Below, piece by piece: positions 11,395 through 21,300 of a stretch of 61,751 nt of DNA; position 1 is the first letter of the stretch, and the number at the start of each line of letters is the position of its first letter. The stretch lies in assembly GCA_902651635.1 (NCBI GenBank), contig CACRSC010000001.1, positions 1 through 61,751 on the forward strand. The letters run 5' to 3'. The translations under genes and the position numbers were made by a program. The notes under the pieces are model-generated. The model searched no databases. It was not told where the DNA came from and was given only the letters and a program-made list of their open reading frames with translations. This DNA comes from Mastigamoeba balamuthi (lineage: Eukaryota; Evosea; Mastigamoebida; Mastigamoebidae).

Positions 11395-11475
11395 TGCTGC
11401 TGAGACTGTGACTGCTGCTTCCACAGCAGCTGCAGCAGCTGCTTCTGCTTCTGTTGCTGCTTCTGCAGCTGCAGG
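11395..11475. repeat. CTG/CAG-rich low-complexity patch
   Basis: An imperfect run of CTG, CAG and CTT triplets (GCTGCTGAGACTGTGACTGC and so on). It would encode Ala/Ser on one strand and Ser/Cys on the other. It lies in the AT-rich island, and I see no gene around it. Confidence 0.6.
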
Positions 11476-11689
11476 GTCCCACTGTGATCTGAATAATGTT
11501 AGTTACAGTATAAATCACAGTTAACTAGCTCACATTATTTCATGAACACTGTAATTGTTAAGAATGCCTATTGGAGTAATCATAGACCACAATATGATCT
11601 TATCATAGAATATCAGAACTTCTAAGCAAAACTTAGACCTAGGGAAGAATGAACAAACTTATGACCAGGACTGTACATAGTATAGGCAG

Positions 11690-11795
11690 GCAGTATGTAT
11701 CAGTAATTGTGCCACTGACATATTGTATATGCTGGTAGCATAAGCCAGCAGCATAATTACTGGTATTGCAAAATGCTGACAGCAAGCATAACAGC
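11690..11795. repeat. TATGCC/GGCATA palindromic repeat cluster A
   Basis: Several short imperfect palindromes built from half-sites such as TATGCTGGTAGCATA and GCCAGCAGCATA, separated by AT-rich spacers. The same motif family recurs at 44.7, 46.2 and 47.1 kb. Confidence 0.55.
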
Positions 11796-12672
11796 TGGCT
11801 TATACAATCTGAAGGTTTGCACTTCTGCAGCCCCAGTTTAATGCAAGGCCATGTTAGTAGCAGCAGTAGCAGTTCTTCAGCTCTAGCTGTTCCCAGAGGC
11901 CCAGCAGTGGTTTGCCAGAGAAGAAGGAGCAGCCTAAGATGCAGAGATAGAGCTTAATAAGAAGACCAAGCAGTAGAAGGAAGCAGAGGTCAAGCAGCAG
12001 GTTGTTATGATGATTCAAATGATGTCTTGTTCATCAAAAATGATGAACAAAGGTGATAGGAGACTTGAGGGTCCGTGAGGTTTTTGGCCTAATGATCTGA
12101 TACCTGTATGATATCACGGTATTTTTGTTTGACCTGCATGTATGCCCACTTAGTACTGATTTCTTGCTCTTTTCCGTATTATCTTCCTCTGTTCTTTCTC
12201 TCAGCAGTAGTACATCTGACCTAAGATCAGCCTCATAATCACTATGAACATCAGTTACTATGCTCTGTATGTTAAGTACATTAAGAACCACATACTATCT
12301 AGATAAGGATAAATATGTATGTATTTTAGTAAAAAAGAGAGTAGTTTTTCTTTACACTTAACATTAATTCCCTGTAGAAGAGTGAGTGTCAACAAATTTA
12401 AGCACAACAATGACAGCAGTGTTACCTTATCCAGGAACACTTCTTCAGTCATGAAGGCAGCAGTAATGTTTGCAACGTATCTATTAGGTTTATGACAATA
12501 TAGTTCATTAACTAAAGATAAACACTATTGAGATGTGTTCCTGAATTTCTGTGTGTTTATTTAACTAGGAGGAATATGAGCGGAGAACAGTTATAAGTCT
12601 TCCGATCAGTTGTACTTCAAGGCCTTTTCTACGTTTTATGGTTCGTCACCGCGGATCAAAATGGACGTGAAG

Positions 12673-12745
12673 GGTGCTTTAGCGTAGTCGGTAGCGCGTC
12701 GTGCTGATAACGCGAAGGTCCCAGGTTCGATCCCTGGAAGCACCA
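12673..12745 (+). tRNA. trnI(GAU): tRNA-Ile(GAU), second copy
   Basis: Identical over all 73 nt to the gene at 9108-9180 and in the same orientation. T5 terminator at 12746-12750. The six bases just upstream (GTGAAG) are shared with the first copy; beyond that the flanks differ. The pair brackets the AT-rich island. Confidence 0.93.
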
Positions 12746-13017
12746 TTTTTCATACCGGCTCTTTGTTTGTTTGGTTCTTGATTATTCCTGCTTATCATCC
12801 TCGGTTATCCTCGGGGACATGCTGCTCCTTCTCCCTTCACGCGCATTGTGGTTCCCATTGTCCGGTTCAGTATGGGTGGCAGCTTTTCCAATTCTCTTGC
12901 CACCGCCCCGATTTTTGTCCGCGAAAACTGAGTCAGCGGCTGATTCACTCTGCCGACGTGGGCAGTCCCCGCAGTAAATAACAACACGCACCGCAATCGC
13001 AACGCTCCGCCGACGAA

Positions 13018-15806
13018 ATGGCCCAGCAGACACCGGCACCCGCCGAGCAGCCCATCCTGCCCGTGCCCGCGAGCCCGCTCTACCGCCCGGGCCACTGGTT
13101 CCCGCTGATACCCGACACGCAGTCGATCCTCGACCCCCTCGCCGAGAACGCCCAGATCAACCCCACCGCTGTGCCCTCCGACCACCACCACCACCCCCCC
13201 GTCGGTCCACGCTCACCCGCCCGAGGCAGGAGTTCCTGGGCAAGCGCGTGGGCGACAAGTACGAGTGGATGACGCGGAGGGAGGCGTGGGAGGCGATGGG
13301 CCACATGGGGTCGTTCCTGCGCGGCACCCTGGGCATCCAGCGCCAGCAGCCCATCGGCATCTACGCCGTCAACAGGATCGAGTGGGTGCGTTTCCCACTC
13401 CCCCCATCTTCCCCCTGCCCGGGCAGCGGACGTTGCTTGATGTGATGTGATGTGATGTGATGGGTTCCGGGCGATGCGTCGTCGGCGTATCGTGTTTTTG
13501 TTGTCTCTTTTTCTTTCCTGAACTGCTCTCGGTTCCGTCGAGAACGCGCAAACACCGTTCTCTGCCGCGGCGAGGAACCTCGCACCTTCCCCCTTCCATC
13601 TCTCTCTCCCCCCCCCGCCCCTCCCCCGAGACGGGCAGGCGGCGCAGTGCAACGATTTTTCTCCCTATCCGCTTTTTTCCTGTGAAATGTAGCGGTGCGC
13701 TCGGTTTTTTTTGAACGCGGAGCTGGCCTGCGCAAGCGGCGGGTTGTGCGCATCTCGCACTTGCCCTGCCCTGCCGGGGCGGGTTCGTGTCGCGTCATTC
13801 GTGTCTCCACCGTGTCCTCCACGCGTTTTCCCCCCTTTCTGGCTCGCGGGTCTGACGCCGTGACGTGACGTGGCGCTGCGACCGGGCAGATTGTGACGCA
13901 GTACGGCGGGTGGAGGCAGTCGATCTTCACGGTGCCGCTGTACTCGACGCTGGGCCCCGACGCGATCAGCTACTGCCTGGGCAACAGCGGCGTGCAGGCG
14001 GTGTTCTGCTCGGGGGCCACGTTCGAGGCGCTGGTCTCGGCCGTCGAGGTGACCAAGGACCACGCGGTGCGCGCGCTGGTCTGCTTCGACCGCCTGGACC
14101 TCTCGGAGGCGCTGCGGGCGCGCGTCGAGGCGCTGGGGCTGCGGCTGTACACGTACGAGGAGGCGCTGCGGACGGGGCGCGAGGCGCCGGCGGCCGAGGA
14201 CGACAGGCCGCACAAGGAGGACATCGCGCTGGTGCTGTACACGTCGGGGACGACGGGGACGCCCAAGGGGGCGATCGTGACGACGGACACGGTGCGGCAC
14301 TCGGCCGACTCGCTGCACGCGCTGCCGCACATGCAGACGCCGCCGTCGACGTTTGTGCACCTGAGCTTCCTGCCGCTGGCGCACGCGTTTGAGCAGTGCG
14401 TCATGGGCGGCATCCTGCGCGGGGGCGGCCGCGCGGGCTTCTTCAGCGGCAGCGTCTCGAAGCTCTTTGACGACGCGGCGATCCTGGGCCCCACGATGCT
14501 CTTCACGGTGCCGCGCGTGTACAAGCGCTTCCAGGAGAAGGTCACCGAGGTCATCGGCCAGAGCAACGCCCTCGTCCGCGGGCTCTTCGGCCTGGCCTAC
14601 GCGCGCAAGCTGGCCGCCCTGCGCTCGGGGTCGCGCTACACGCTGCTCTCGTGGGACCGCGTCATCCTGGGCAAGATCGCCGCCAAGCTGGGCGGCAGGC
14701 TGCGCTGGATCCTCTCGGGCTCGGCGCCGCTCGACGTCGACACGATCGACTGGCTGCAGACGATCCTCGACGTGCCGTTCTACCAGGCCTACGGCCTCAC
14801 CGAGACGTACGCGTCGGTCGTCTTCCAGATGCCCGGCGACGGCGTCGGCAACGTCGGCACGCCGCAGTGGGGCAACGAGGGCCGCATCGTCGCCGTCCCC
14901 GAGCTCGGCTTCCTCACCACCGACAACCCTCCGCGCGGAGAGCTCCGTGAGCACCGCAGCCTTCCCGCCCCCGGCGTGTCTCGGGCCCGCCGCTTATTTC
15001 CGCTTCTTTCTCTCTTCTCTCAGAGCTGAGGGGCAAGATGGTCTTCCCCGGGTACTACAAGAACGAGGCGGCCACCAAGGAGGTGCTCTCGGCCGACGGC
15101 TGGCTGGCGACGGGCGACATCGCGCAGCTCAACCCCAACGGGACCGTCTCGATTGTCGACCGCAAGAAGAGTCCGTGCCGCTGGCGTCCCCTCCGTTTCC
15201 ATCCCACAGCGCCAACGGCAAGCCTGTGCTGACTTCTGCCCTGTCTGTCTCTCCCCCCTTCCCGCAGACGTGTTCAAGCTGTCGCAGGGCGAGTACATCG
15301 CGGCCGAGAGGCTCGAGATCATGTACGGGAGGGCGCCCGAGATCGCGCAGGTGTGGGTGTGGGGCGACAGCTACGACAGCTTCCTCGTCTCGGTCGTCGT
15401 GCCCTACCCCGAGCCCTTCGTCGCGCTGCTCAAGCAGAACGGCATCCCCGACGCCTCCGTCGAGAACTTCGCCGCCCTCTGCCGCGACGAGCGCGCGAGG
15501 TCCGCGATGCTGGCCGTCATGACCCGCGTCGGCAAGGTGTGCACAGCAACCAGCAAACAGTGACGGGACTCGTGCTAACGCGGGGGTGGCTTGGCGGGCG
15601 CGCAGGAGGGAGGGATGATGGGGTTTGAGCTGGTCAAGGACGTGCTGCTCGAGCCCGAGGGGTGGACGACCGACAACAACCTCGCGACGCCGACGCTCAA
15701 GATCAAGAGGCCCCAGCTCAAGGCCAAGTACATCGAGCAGCTCGAGGACATGCGCAACAGAGTCCGCGCCAAGCTCTCGGCACGCAACGGCGCCTCTTCG
15801 CACTGA
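13018..15806 (+). CDS. Long-chain acyl-CoA synthetase
   Basis: Activates long-chain fatty acids with ATP and CoA through an acyl-adenylate; normally on ER, peroxisome or lipid-droplet membranes. Exons by eye: 13018-13170, 13230-13385, 13890-14946, 15024-15170, 15268-15536, 15606-15806, giving 660 aa, normal for eukaryotic ACSL. Adenylate-forming motifs are intact: P-loop YTSGTTGTPKGA, substrate-gating block TVPLYSTLGPDAI, YGLTE, GWLATGDIAQ, and the hinge/lysine region DRKKNVFKLSQGEYIA. The first junction joins NPTA to EFLGKRVGDKYEW as the family requires, although its donor (GTGCCC) is weak. The intron 13386-13889 is the longest in the gene (504 nt). The start at 13018 is the first Met in frame and gives a normal N terminus. 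The tRNA-Ile terminator lies 270 bp upstream. Confidence 0.93.
13437..13462 (+). repeat. Pentanucleotide microsatellite (GATGT)n
   Basis: About five units of GATGT inside the 504-nt second intron of the acyl-CoA synthetase gene. No other function is apparent. Confidence 0.75.
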
Positions 15807-15956
15807 ACCAGAGAGAGCGCGCCTCTTACAAACCACGTTGTTTTTATCAAAACAATACGTTTTGCTCTGTCGGCACATCCCATCGTGTGACTGCGAGCAA
15901 AGAACAGGCCGCCATAACCTCCAGACGCTCGTCCAAAACAACAAACCAGAATATAA

Positions 15957-16039
15957 TGCATCCGCTGGGATTCGAACCCAGGCCTCTTGCGAGACTGCAA
16001 CCTGAATGCAGCGCCTTGGACCGACTCGGCCACAGATGC
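15957..16039 (-). tRNA. trnL(CAG): tRNA-Leu(CAG)
   Basis: 83 nt, class II. Acceptor GCATCTG pairs with CGGATGC, discriminator A. The D arm starts TGGCCGAG. The anticodon stem CTGCA/TGCAG encloses loop TTCAGGT (anticodon CAG). A long variable arm follows, and the T arm is CTGGG-TTCGAAT-CCCAG. No intron. It lies 150 bp downstream of the acyl-CoA synthetase stop, on the other strand. Confidence 0.92.
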
Positions 16040-16431
16040 CTTCACACTATATTATTTCCAAAGGTTTCACAACCGACAGACGCCTACGTACTCGGATTCC
16101 CAAAGGGTCCCTCTTGACGTAAGTCCTGTACGCGATTCTGAGGGATGAGAGAATCGTTTGCCCCGAATGCCGCTGACCCTGACCTCCTCCAGTGTCACGT
16201 CCGTGAACCCCAGCACTCGTTTCCATGTTCCTCTAGTCCTTTGGGAGGAGAAGGACATTTCGTTGGGGGTTGCTGCGATTTCACCCGGGCAAGATTCGCT
16301 TGCCGATCCTTGACTGCTGTCGCCAGCAGGCCCACAAGGTTGCGCGGTATCAGATGATGATTTTGCACAATTTGGACCGCGAACAGATTAGCAGAGTACT
16401 TCATGTGCCAGTAGCGAGAATTTATGTAAAT
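16040..16431. other. Intergenic between tRNA-Leu and tRNA-Ser
   Basis: 392 bp holding the upstream flanks of two divergent tRNA genes. I see no ORF with recognisable content and no repeat. Confidence 0.5.
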
Positions 16432-16515
16432 GACAGCTTGGCCGAGCGGTCTAAGGCGATTGACTCGAAATCAATTCTCTTTACGGAGGCGTAGGTTCAA
16501 ATCCTGCAGCTGTCG
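16432..16515 (+). tRNA. trnS(CGA): tRNA-Ser(CGA)
   Basis: 84 nt, class II. Acceptor GACAGCT pairs with AGCTGTC, discriminator G. The anticodon stem of TTGA/TCAA encloses CTCGAAA (anticodon CGA). The variable arm is TCTCTTTACGGAGG. The T arm is GTAGG-TTCAAAT-CCTGC. T5 terminator at 16520-16524. A near-identical copy lies on the minus strand at 29755-29838 and differs only in the variable-arm loop. Confidence 0.93.
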
Positions 16516-16589
16516 AATATTTTTCTCTTGAGATGCCTGTGCTTTTTCTTCATTCACCATTCGTGTAGAGCGGTGCATGAGCCCTAAAG

Positions 16590-18203
16590 TCAGTGCATCT
16601 GGAAGAACGTCTTGCTGGCGTCCGCACCGTCAAACTTCGCAACGAAGTTGATCTTCTTCACCTCCCTAAACCCCTCGGCAACTGTCGGTGCCTCAAAGTC
16701 CTTCTTGAACACTGCGTATCCGATACGAGGCACGTGCGGAGCCTCGCCCTGCGTTGTCCTCTGCCAAGTGGCAGTTAGCACCCACGTCAACGAGATCACA
16801 TGACTTGCCTCCCTGAAGTAGTTCAGGTGCTGCGCAAGCTTCTCGTCCGCCTGCATCCAGAAGCAGCGCACTGGCACGCCCCTGGCCTTGGCCATGCCCA
16901 CGTAGACCGCGCGGGTGTCTCTCGCAGGGTTCGTGTTGTCGATCACGACGCTCTTGCCCCTGTCGAGCGCCTCCTCGGCGGCCTTGATGCACTTCTCCTT
17001 GGTCTTGAGCGTGTCCCTGTTGACGCGGACGTAGCCGTGCGGCACGAGGTACCGCGCCGCCAGCGTGGACTTGCCGCTGGCTGGGAACCCTACCATCACG
17101 ATCAGCTCCTGGGACTTGGAGGTCAGCGACGCGATTCCTCCCTCGCACATCTCGCCGTCTGTGAGGGCATCCCCGCCGGTGAGCCAGCGGTGCGGTGGAG
17201 ACAGGGCCGTGGATGGCTTTCCGACCAGTTGGTATGTGGGAGAGGTCGACGGCGTCCCAGCCGAAAGCAGCGGCCTCGTCGCCCAGGAAGTACTCCTCGG
17301 GGGTCCTGAACCACACCCCCACGTTGTACGCTGGCGTCCAGACAATGAGAGAAGACCGCCGCGAGAGGGAGCCCGGCTCACCGAACTTCCTGTCGCTGCA
17401 ACTGAAGTCCTTCTTCTGCTTCTCCCCGCGCACGTCTGTGCGCTCGGGCCTCCCAGCGGCGTCGCCGACGAAGATCGACGTCGAGAGGTCCGGCGCTGCG
17501 CCACCGTTGAGACGGCGCGCCATGTAATCCCACATGTTGGTCGCCGGCTTGCGGTACACGTCCTCCGTCGTCGCGACCAGCGCCAGCACAGGGAACCCCA
17601 GCTCGGCGACCATGTCCTCGATCTTCCCGCAGATCATGCGCTCCTTGGTCTCGTCGTACCCGTTCTTGCCGTTTACGCCTCCCTGGTTCGTGAAGATGAC
17701 GACCTTTTTCCTGCGTCACGTAAAAAAGAACGTCAGCTCGACACGACGGAAAACGCAGCGGAAACGAAAAGTGGCGGTGTTAGCCGGATTCCACACGCGT
17801 TTCACGCACCCCTCTGCGTGAAGTGCACGGAGCTTGTCCGGGATACACTCGAATAGCCACTTCCAGTCGCTTCTGCCGGTGGCGAAGACACGCCCGGAGC
17901 GCGTCTGACGGGGCAATTCCAGGATTCGGCTTAGAAAAACCCGTCTTCCACACCACGCACGGTTATGAGCGTGTCGTCCATGTCGAAGCCGCAGACGGTG
18001 CGCGAACGCGGCGACGAGTCTGCGTTGAGGACGAGCAGAGAACCGTCGCGGGTCCACTGCGGGGCTGCGCGCGCGGCGGCCTCGCGTCCGGCGAGTCTGG
18101 CGGACCTCTTGGCGGGCGGCGCACTCGCGCTGTCCTCCGCTGCCCTCTTGTGGGTGGCCATGCGCCCTGTCTGCTCGTCGGCTGAGCTGGCGGCTCTCGA
18201 CAC
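16590..18203 (-). CDS. PNKP: Bifunctional polynucleotide 3'-phosphatase / 5'-kinase
   Basis: DNA-end repair enzyme that removes 3'-phosphates and phosphorylates 5'-hydroxyls. Exons (minus strand): 18203-17961, 17904-17810, 17710-17382, 17330-17226, 17158-16800, 16748-16590, giving 429 aa. HAD phosphatase first: the nucleophile motif GFDMDDTLITTRSGRVF is completed across intron 1, then KKVVIFTNQGGVN, KPATNMWDYM and FVGDAAGR. The P-loop kinase follows: VMVGFPASGKSTLA, the base R.NRDTL, then VVIDNTNPARDTRA. The C terminus FKKDFEAPTVAEGF is family-typical. Unlike animal PNKP there is no N-terminal FHA domain; the leader is a short basic Ala/Arg-rich stretch that could be a nuclear signal. The start may be 18203 or the downstream Met at 18161. 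All five introns are 51-99 nt. Confidence 0.92.
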
Positions 18204-18314
18204 AAACGTTCCGGGTTTCAGTGTGACCTGCAGGGATATTTTTATACCGAGATCTTTTCCAAACTTGAAATGGGAATCCCACCGCGGACGTCACGGTGAT
18301 GCCATTGCTTGATG

Positions 18315-21300
18315 TTACATTTTGGGATTCGAGGGAGCTCTGGCCGACAGGGAGCCCTCTCGCAGCGAGGCACTGCTCACAACCACGCCGCCACCCATGG
18401 CAGCGGCGTCCTGCTTGCCGCCGCCCTCCTGCGCATCGGGGATCGGCACAGCGCCAGTCGCGTGGGCCCACGTGCCCCCAGTCTCGCCCTCGGTCGCCCT
18501 GGAGAACAGCTGCCGCAGCATCTTCCCCTGCACGAGCAGCCGTGGGGGACGGGGCTCAGTGCCGGGCGTGGGGGGGGATGGTGAGGCCTCACCTTGGGCT
18601 GGCGGGTGTAGTGGCTGCCCAGCATCTGCATCTCGGGCGCCGCGAAGAGCTCTGCCTCGCTGCCCGCACTGACGGTCCTCTTCCTCTGCACCGCCTCGTG
18701 CGACCCGAGCTCCTGCATCGATTCCTCCGGGTCTGCGGCGGCTCCCGCGTCGTCCTTGGCGCTCTTGACCTTGGCGTGCTTGACGAAGTGCGACCCGAGG
18801 GTCCCCATCTCGTCGGCCTCTGCGGCCTGCTGGCGCTCCTGCGTCTGCGGCATCCGCTTGCCGTTCTTGGCCTTGTGCGACCCCAGCGTCTCCAGAGCGT
18901 CTCCCTCTGGCAGCCCTTTCGCCGAAGACCTGCCTCTGTCCAGCACCGAAGCGCTCTTGTGGCGTCTGCCTTGCCGCACCTTGTGGGACCCCAGCGTCGC
19001 GAGCTCGCCGTCCCCACCGCCGTCGTGCGAGGCCACCAGCTCGGCACCGAGGAGGTCGCCGCCCTTGCCGCGCTTGCCCGCCGGCCCCTTCCTCGAGCCG
19101 AGCACAGGGAGGTCTCCCTCTCCACCCAGGGCCTTGGCCTTGCGGGAATCATGGGAGCCCAGAACCGCAACGCCGTCGCCTGAGCCGCGGGGCCCTGCTC
19201 TCTTGTTCGCGTGGGATCCCAGCTCGGGAATCGCACCCTCGCCGAGCCCTCTGCCTTTGAGAGCCAGTGGCGGGAGCGGGGCGAGCTTCCCTGCTCTCGG
19301 AGGTGGCAGGGGAGCAAGCTTCCCCTTTCGCTCGGGCACGACGTGCGAGCCCAGAACGTCCATGGTCACTGGACTGTCCGCGATCGCTGCCGTGGCTGCG
19401 CCTGAGGAGGCTGCCACACCTTGAGTGCCGCCCCCGGCGTTGTGAGAGGCGAGCACGTCGACCGGGAGGTCTGACAGAGGCAGCTTCTTCGACGCCCAGG
19501 CACCACCGGTGGGCTCTGGTTCCCTCCTATTTCTGTCCTTGGCAGAGGCTGAGCCCTTCTTTGGGCGCGTATCGTGCGACGGGAGCTCCTGCAGCTCACG
19601 ATCGGTGCCCTCTCCCTGTGGAGGCCTCTTCCCCTGTGCCTGGGTCTCAACCATGGGGATAGTCTCGATGTCTGACGCGGGTATCGATCTCTCGACGTGC
19701 TCCTTCTGCTGCCCCCCTGCGCCCGCCTCGGCGACGTGGGACCCCAGTTGTTCAATACCGCCCGCGTCGCTGCCCTCTGGGCCGCACGTCTTCTGGAAGA
19801 GCTCGCCGCTCGAGGACGCTCGCATGCTTCGGCGTTGGTGGAACTCCTGGGAGTGATGGTCAGTGAGAATCCTTCTGTGCTTCCTCCGCCGCAGGAGCAG
19901 CAGCAGCGCCACGACGATCAACGGCACCAGTATGAGAGGCAGAGCCACTAGCGAGATCAACGCAAGGCCAGCAGCCGCAGCCCCGCCTTCAGTGGACTCG
20001 CGTTTGGCCGCCCCCGTGCCGAAACTGTCCGACGACGACTGAGCTCCGCTCTCAGGTCGCAGCACAGACGACGACTCTCGAAGCGATGAGTGTGACGAGT
20101 GCATGCTGGGTCCTGCTTGGCGTGAGGATGACGTGCTGGAACCTTGCCCCTGCGATTGCGACCTGGATGCCCAGAGAGATCCGCTCTCAGAGGGGGATCT
20201 CCCTGAGCTTATCGAGGTTGAGACCGAGTTTGTGACGGATCCGAAGGCCGAGACAGCGCCGGACGAGCTCGACGAGGTAACTGACTCCTTCAAAACACTG
20301 TCGGCAGACGACTTCGAACCAGAGAGTGCATCGCTCCAGCTCTCTGAGCTTAGCGATTCTTGAAAACTGCTTTCGACTGCGTCAGAACTGGTAAGAAGAG
20401 CCGTGCTAGAGAAGCCCTCAGACGACGACGAGACCTCCACATAGACGGGCCCAACGTGTAGGTATACTGGAGACCACGCGACGGCATAGACGTTGGCTGT
20501 CCCGATCTGCACGGATACGTTTCGGGACAGGACAACTACGTAGTCGATCCAGGCAGTTTCCGAACTGTTTACCTGTCTGCCCAGTAGCTCGGACCACTGC
20601 AGTCCGACGTCCACCTGTATGTATGGAGTTGCAGTGACAGCGAAGCACCGGAAAGAGGCGTTGCCGTGCACACTGTAGAACCACAGGTGACTATTGATCA
20701 TGGAGACTGTATAGTTGGCTCGCAGGACTACCGTAGGCCCGAGCTCTCCGCGCGTCCATATTGCCACAGAGGGGGCAGCGGAGCTGGCGAAAGGCAGTAC
20801 GAGGGATCCTCCCGCCCCCATCGTTTTGGGCTTCATTCCCCGGACCGACACAATATCGAAATCCACCGTTGATTCCCCCGCAAACGGCCTCGTGTTCAGC
20901 GGAGCAACTGCTGCAGCTGAGGCCCCCGGCCTCTCGTCAGGCAAAATGTCGACATAGAGCTGATACTGCCTTGAGCTGCGTGCTTGAATTTGCTGCACTG
21001 TAACCACCACCGTCCCGTTGGACACGAGAACAGTATCCGGTCCGGAACTGTCGATACCAGTGACAGTGACACCCTGCGCTAAAGGGGACCTGAACGTGAC
21101 GTTGTACGCAGAAGTGTCGCCCGTGTTCGAAACCGTGACCTGTGCCGAAGCAGTAGTGACCACTTTCGGGTCAACTAGCTGTCTTGCCAACCGCATTCCC
21201 CTCCATCCGAGCAGAACGACTGACCACGAGAGATGCAGAATGGGGCCACTCGCAGTGGTGTAAGCCGCGCCTATGTCGCTTGTTTTGCTGATGTTGAAGT

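Larger units (their letters stand above)
9181..12672. other. AT-rich island without recognisable genes, bracketed by twin tRNA-Ile genes
   Basis: About 3.5 kb of lower GC content than its neighbours. The longest open stretches (for example 10176-10637 on plus, 9382-9705 on minus) show no domain I recognise and no coding-like bias. It contains a CTG/CAG-rich patch at 11395-11475 and a cluster of the TATGCC/GGCATA palindromic repeat near 11700-11790. Texture and the shared repeat resemble the transposon graveyard at 42.7-52.6 kb. It may be decayed mobile DNA, but no terminal repeats were found. Confidence 0.45.

Noticed and set aside
9108-12745. Twin tRNA-Ile genes as att sites of an integrated virus
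   Set aside because: No integrase or viral structural genes lie in between, and identity covers the whole tRNA rather than just a 3' segment. Kept only as an open question about mobile DNA.
13665-14954. A 429-codon open frame on the minus strand within the acyl-CoA synthetase gene
   Set aside because: Arg/Ala/Val-rich shadow of the GC-rich sense exon. All recognisable motifs lie on the plus strand.
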